Assembly (NCBI GenBank): GCA_003242515.1
Contig: QGUS01000117.1
Coordinates: 1-5,792, forward strand
DNA from: Actinomycetota bacterium
Lineage (GTDB): Bacteria; Actinomycetota; Acidimicrobiia; Spongiisociales; ZC4RG35
Length of the DNA stretch: 5,792 nt
Reading direction: 5' to 3'
Shown here: positions 4,486-5,792 of the stretch, piece after piece
How the letters are laid out: each line of letters begins with the position of its first letter
Numbering within the stretch: position 1 is the stretch's first letter
Made by a program: the position numbers and the translations under genes
Notes under the pieces: generated by a model
The model's database searches: none
What the model was told of the DNA's origin: nothing
Seen by the model: only the letters and a program-made list of their open reading frames with translations

Positions 4486-5721
4486 ATGGACTTCTCGTAT
4501 TCGCCTCGCGTCGAGGAGCTGCGTCAGAAGCTCCTCGAGTTCATGGAAGAGCATGTCTACCCGGCCGAGCCGGTCTACAGGGAGCAGATGCGTGAGGCGG
4601 GGGACCCGCACCATCACCCCCCGATCCTCGAGGACCTGAAGCGTGAGGCGCGGTCCCGCGGCCTCTGGAACCTGTTCCTCCCCGACGCCGAGCACGGCGC
4701 GGGCCTGTCGGTCCTGGAGTACGCGCCGCTGGCCGAGATCACAGGGCGCAGCCCCCACCTCGCCCCGGAGGCGCTCAACTGCTCGGCGCCGGACACCGGG
4801 AACATGGAGATCCTGCACATGTTCGGGAGCCCCGAGCAGAAGGAGCACTGGCTGAAGCCGCTCCTCGCCGGGGAAATCCGATCCTGCTTCTCCATGACCG
4901 AGCCCGACGTGGCCAGCTCGGACGCCACCAACATCCGCACCCGGATCGAGGACGCCGGCGACGAGTGGGTGATCACCGGCCGCAAGTGGTTCTCGTCGGG
5001 TGCGTCGTCTCAGCGGTGCAGGTTCTCCATCGTGATGGGCGTCACTGACCCGGACGCCGACCCGTACCACCGGCAGTCGATGGTGATCGTCCCGATGGAC
5101 ACGCCCGGGGTCACCGTGGAGCGCGACCTCAAGGTCTTCGGGTACCTCGACCGCGGCGGCCACCCGCAGATCCACTTCGACCACGTCAGGGTGCCGAAGG
5201 AGAACCTGCTGGGGGAGCGGGGCGGCGGCTTCGCCATCGCCCAGGCCCGCCTCGGCCCCGGCCGCATCCACCACTGCATGCGGGCGATCGGCGCCGCGGA
5301 GCGGTGCCTCGACCTCATGGTCCAGCGCGCCCAGGCCCGGGTCGCCTTCGGCAGGCCGCTCTCCGAGCAGGGGGTGATCCGGGAGTGGATCGCCGACGCC
5401 CGGATCATGATCGAGCAGGCCCGTCTGCTGGTCCTCAAGACCGCCTGGCTCATCGACAGGTACGGGGCCAAGGGGGCCCGGATCGAGATCGCCGCGATCA
5501 AGGTGGTGGCGCCCCAGGTGCTGACCACCGTCGCCGACAAGGCGATGCAGCTGTTCGGCGGAGCCGGGTTCACCGAGGACTGGCCCCTGGCCGAGATGTA
5601 CGCCATGGGGAGGTGGCTCCACATCGCCGACGGGCCGGACGAGGTGCACCGCCGTTCGGTGGCCCGCGCCGAGCTGGGGCGCCTCGGGCCCGGGGCCGTC
5701 CCGGAGCCCTACCCCTTCTAG
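4486..5721 (+). CDS. Acyl-CoA dehydrogenase, ACAD10/11-like
   Basis: FAD-dependent enzyme that introduces the alpha-beta double bond into an acyl-CoA, the first step of beta-oxidation, passing electrons to an electron-transfer flavoprotein. The 411-residue protein has the full three-part fold. An N-terminal helical domain (about 1-133) contains CSAPDTGNMEILHMFG (99-114). The middle beta domain (134-245) carries CFSMTEPDVASSDATN (134-149) and GRKWFSSGA (165-173), which contact FAD and substrate. The C-terminal helical domain has RVAFGRPL (285-292), QLFGGAGFT (355-363) and LHIADGPDEVHRRSVAR (378-394). ADGPDEVH and PEAxNCSAPDTGNME are hallmarks of the ACAD10/11-like branch, common in actinobacterial FadE paralogues. 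In that motif Asp382 occupies the place of the catalytic glutamate of medium-chain enzymes. Chain-length preference cannot be read from the sequence; ACAD10/11 relatives favour long or branched substrates. The start at 4486 gives the family's usual N-terminus. A hairpin follows the stop. Confidence 0.93.
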   Translation: MDFSYSPRVEELRQKLLEFMEEHVYPAEPVYREQMREAGDPHHHPPILEDLKREARSRGLWNLFLPDAEHGAGLSVLEYAPLAEITGRSPHLAPEALNCSAPDTGNMEILHMFGSPEQKEHWLKPLLAGEIRSCFSMTEPDVASSDATNIRTRIEDAGDEWVITGRKWFSSGASSQRCRFSIVMGVTDPDADPYHRQSMVIVPMDTPGVTVERDLKVFGYLDRGGHPQIHFDHVRVPKENLLGERGGGFAIAQARLGPGRIHHCMRAIGAAERCLDLMVQRAQARVAFGRPLSEQGVIREWIADARIMIEQARLLVLKTAWLIDRYGAKGARIEIAAIKVVAPQVLTTVADKAMQLFGGAGFTEDWPLAEMYAMGRWLHIADGPDEVHRRSVARAELGRLGPGAVPEPYPF

Positions 5722-5748
5722 GAACGCCCGGGCCGGGTCAGGGCGTTT
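5722..5748 (+). terminator. Probable transcription terminator after the acyl-CoA dehydrogenase gene
   Basis: AACGCCC (5723-5729) pairs perfectly with GGGCGTT (5741-5747), extendable by a G-U pair at 5722/5748, with an 11-nt loop. It begins directly after the TAG at 5719-5721. The stem is followed only by TTAA, so the T tract is minimal. Position and stem quality favour a terminator; efficiency is uncertain. Confidence 0.55.
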
Positions 5749-5766
5749 AACCGGTTCCCGAACCGG
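5749..5766. repeat. Inverted repeat CCGGTT/AACCGG, possible operator or second hairpin
   Basis: CCGGTT (5751-5756) and AACCGG (5761-5766) form a perfect 6-bp stem around a CCCG loop. The left side also reads as an 8-bp palindrome, AACCGGTT, at 5749-5756. The element lies 12 nt before a possible new start codon at 5779, so it could be an operator for the next gene. It could also reinforce the preceding terminator. Confidence 0.35.
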
Positions 5767-5778
5767 AGATAGAACGCC

Positions 5779-5792
5779 ATGACTCCAGCTGA
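5779..5792 (+). CDS. Possible start of a downstream gene (four codons visible)
   Basis: An ATG at 5779 opens M-T-P-A and stays open to the window edge. GGAG at 5765-5768 lies 10 nt upstream, an acceptable but slightly long ribosome-binding spacing. The product cannot be identified from four codons, and chance is possible. Confidence 0.25.

Noticed and set aside
4348..5649. 433-codon minus-strand open frame opposite the acyl-CoA dehydrogenase.
   Set aside because: It lacks recognisable motifs, is rich in Arg, Gly, His and Pro, and mirrors a well-conserved plus-strand gene. It is a codon-bias shadow.
5722..5784. A 20-codon minus-strand open frame (MAFYLRFGNR...) in the 3' intergenic region.
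   Set aside because: It is very short, lacks a ribosome binding site within view, and is made largely of the two hairpins.
1..5792. Mobile element, CRISPR array, tRNA, defence or toxin-antitoxin system.
   Set aside because: No direct-repeat arrays, terminal inverted repeats, transposase or integrase motifs, or tRNA-like cloverleaf were seen. All large intact genes are ordinary core families.

Overview
The window is a GC-rich bacterial chromosome segment, almost entirely coding. The gene set points to an actinobacterium. There is a NucS/EndoMS mismatch endonuclease with a mycobacterial-like sequence and a class II fructose-bisphosphate aldolase of the mycobacterial type. Start regions often lack a Shine-Dalgarno sequence. 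A deep-branching or uncultivated actinobacterial lineage (for example Acidimicrobiia) is plausible, but that is inference.

Layout, left to right: (1) the N-terminal two thirds of a class IIA fructose-bisphosphate aldolase on the minus strand, cut by the left edge. (2) A 92-bp divergent intergenic region with a perfect 9-bp inverted repeat, a candidate operator. (3) A compact plus-strand cluster at 773-2329: a DUF454/YbaN-like membrane protein, nucS, and trmL, with nucS and trmL sharing a TGATG stop/start. (4) A convergent junction at 2330-2351 with a perfect 10-bp stem hairpin that contains the trmL stop codon. (5) A complete M20 family dipeptidase on the minus strand. (6) A 51-bp divergent region, then a plus-strand pair 13 nt apart: a small site-2 protease (M50) and an ACAD10/11-like acyl-CoA dehydrogenase. 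(7) A short 3' region with two consecutive hairpins and perhaps the first codons of another gene.

The genes do not form one pathway. They cover glycolysis, DNA mismatch correction, tRNA wobble modification, dipeptide turnover, intramembrane proteolysis and fatty-acid beta-oxidation, and read as core housekeeping genes. I see no mobile element, CRISPR array, tRNA, rRNA, toxin-antitoxin pair or phage-defence cassette, and no convincing undescribed multi-gene system. The better leads are local: the operator-like repeat upstream of the aldolase, the nucS-trmL coupling, the coding-overlapping terminator, probable leaderless starts, and residue changes in the aldolase and acyl-CoA dehydrogenase active sites.
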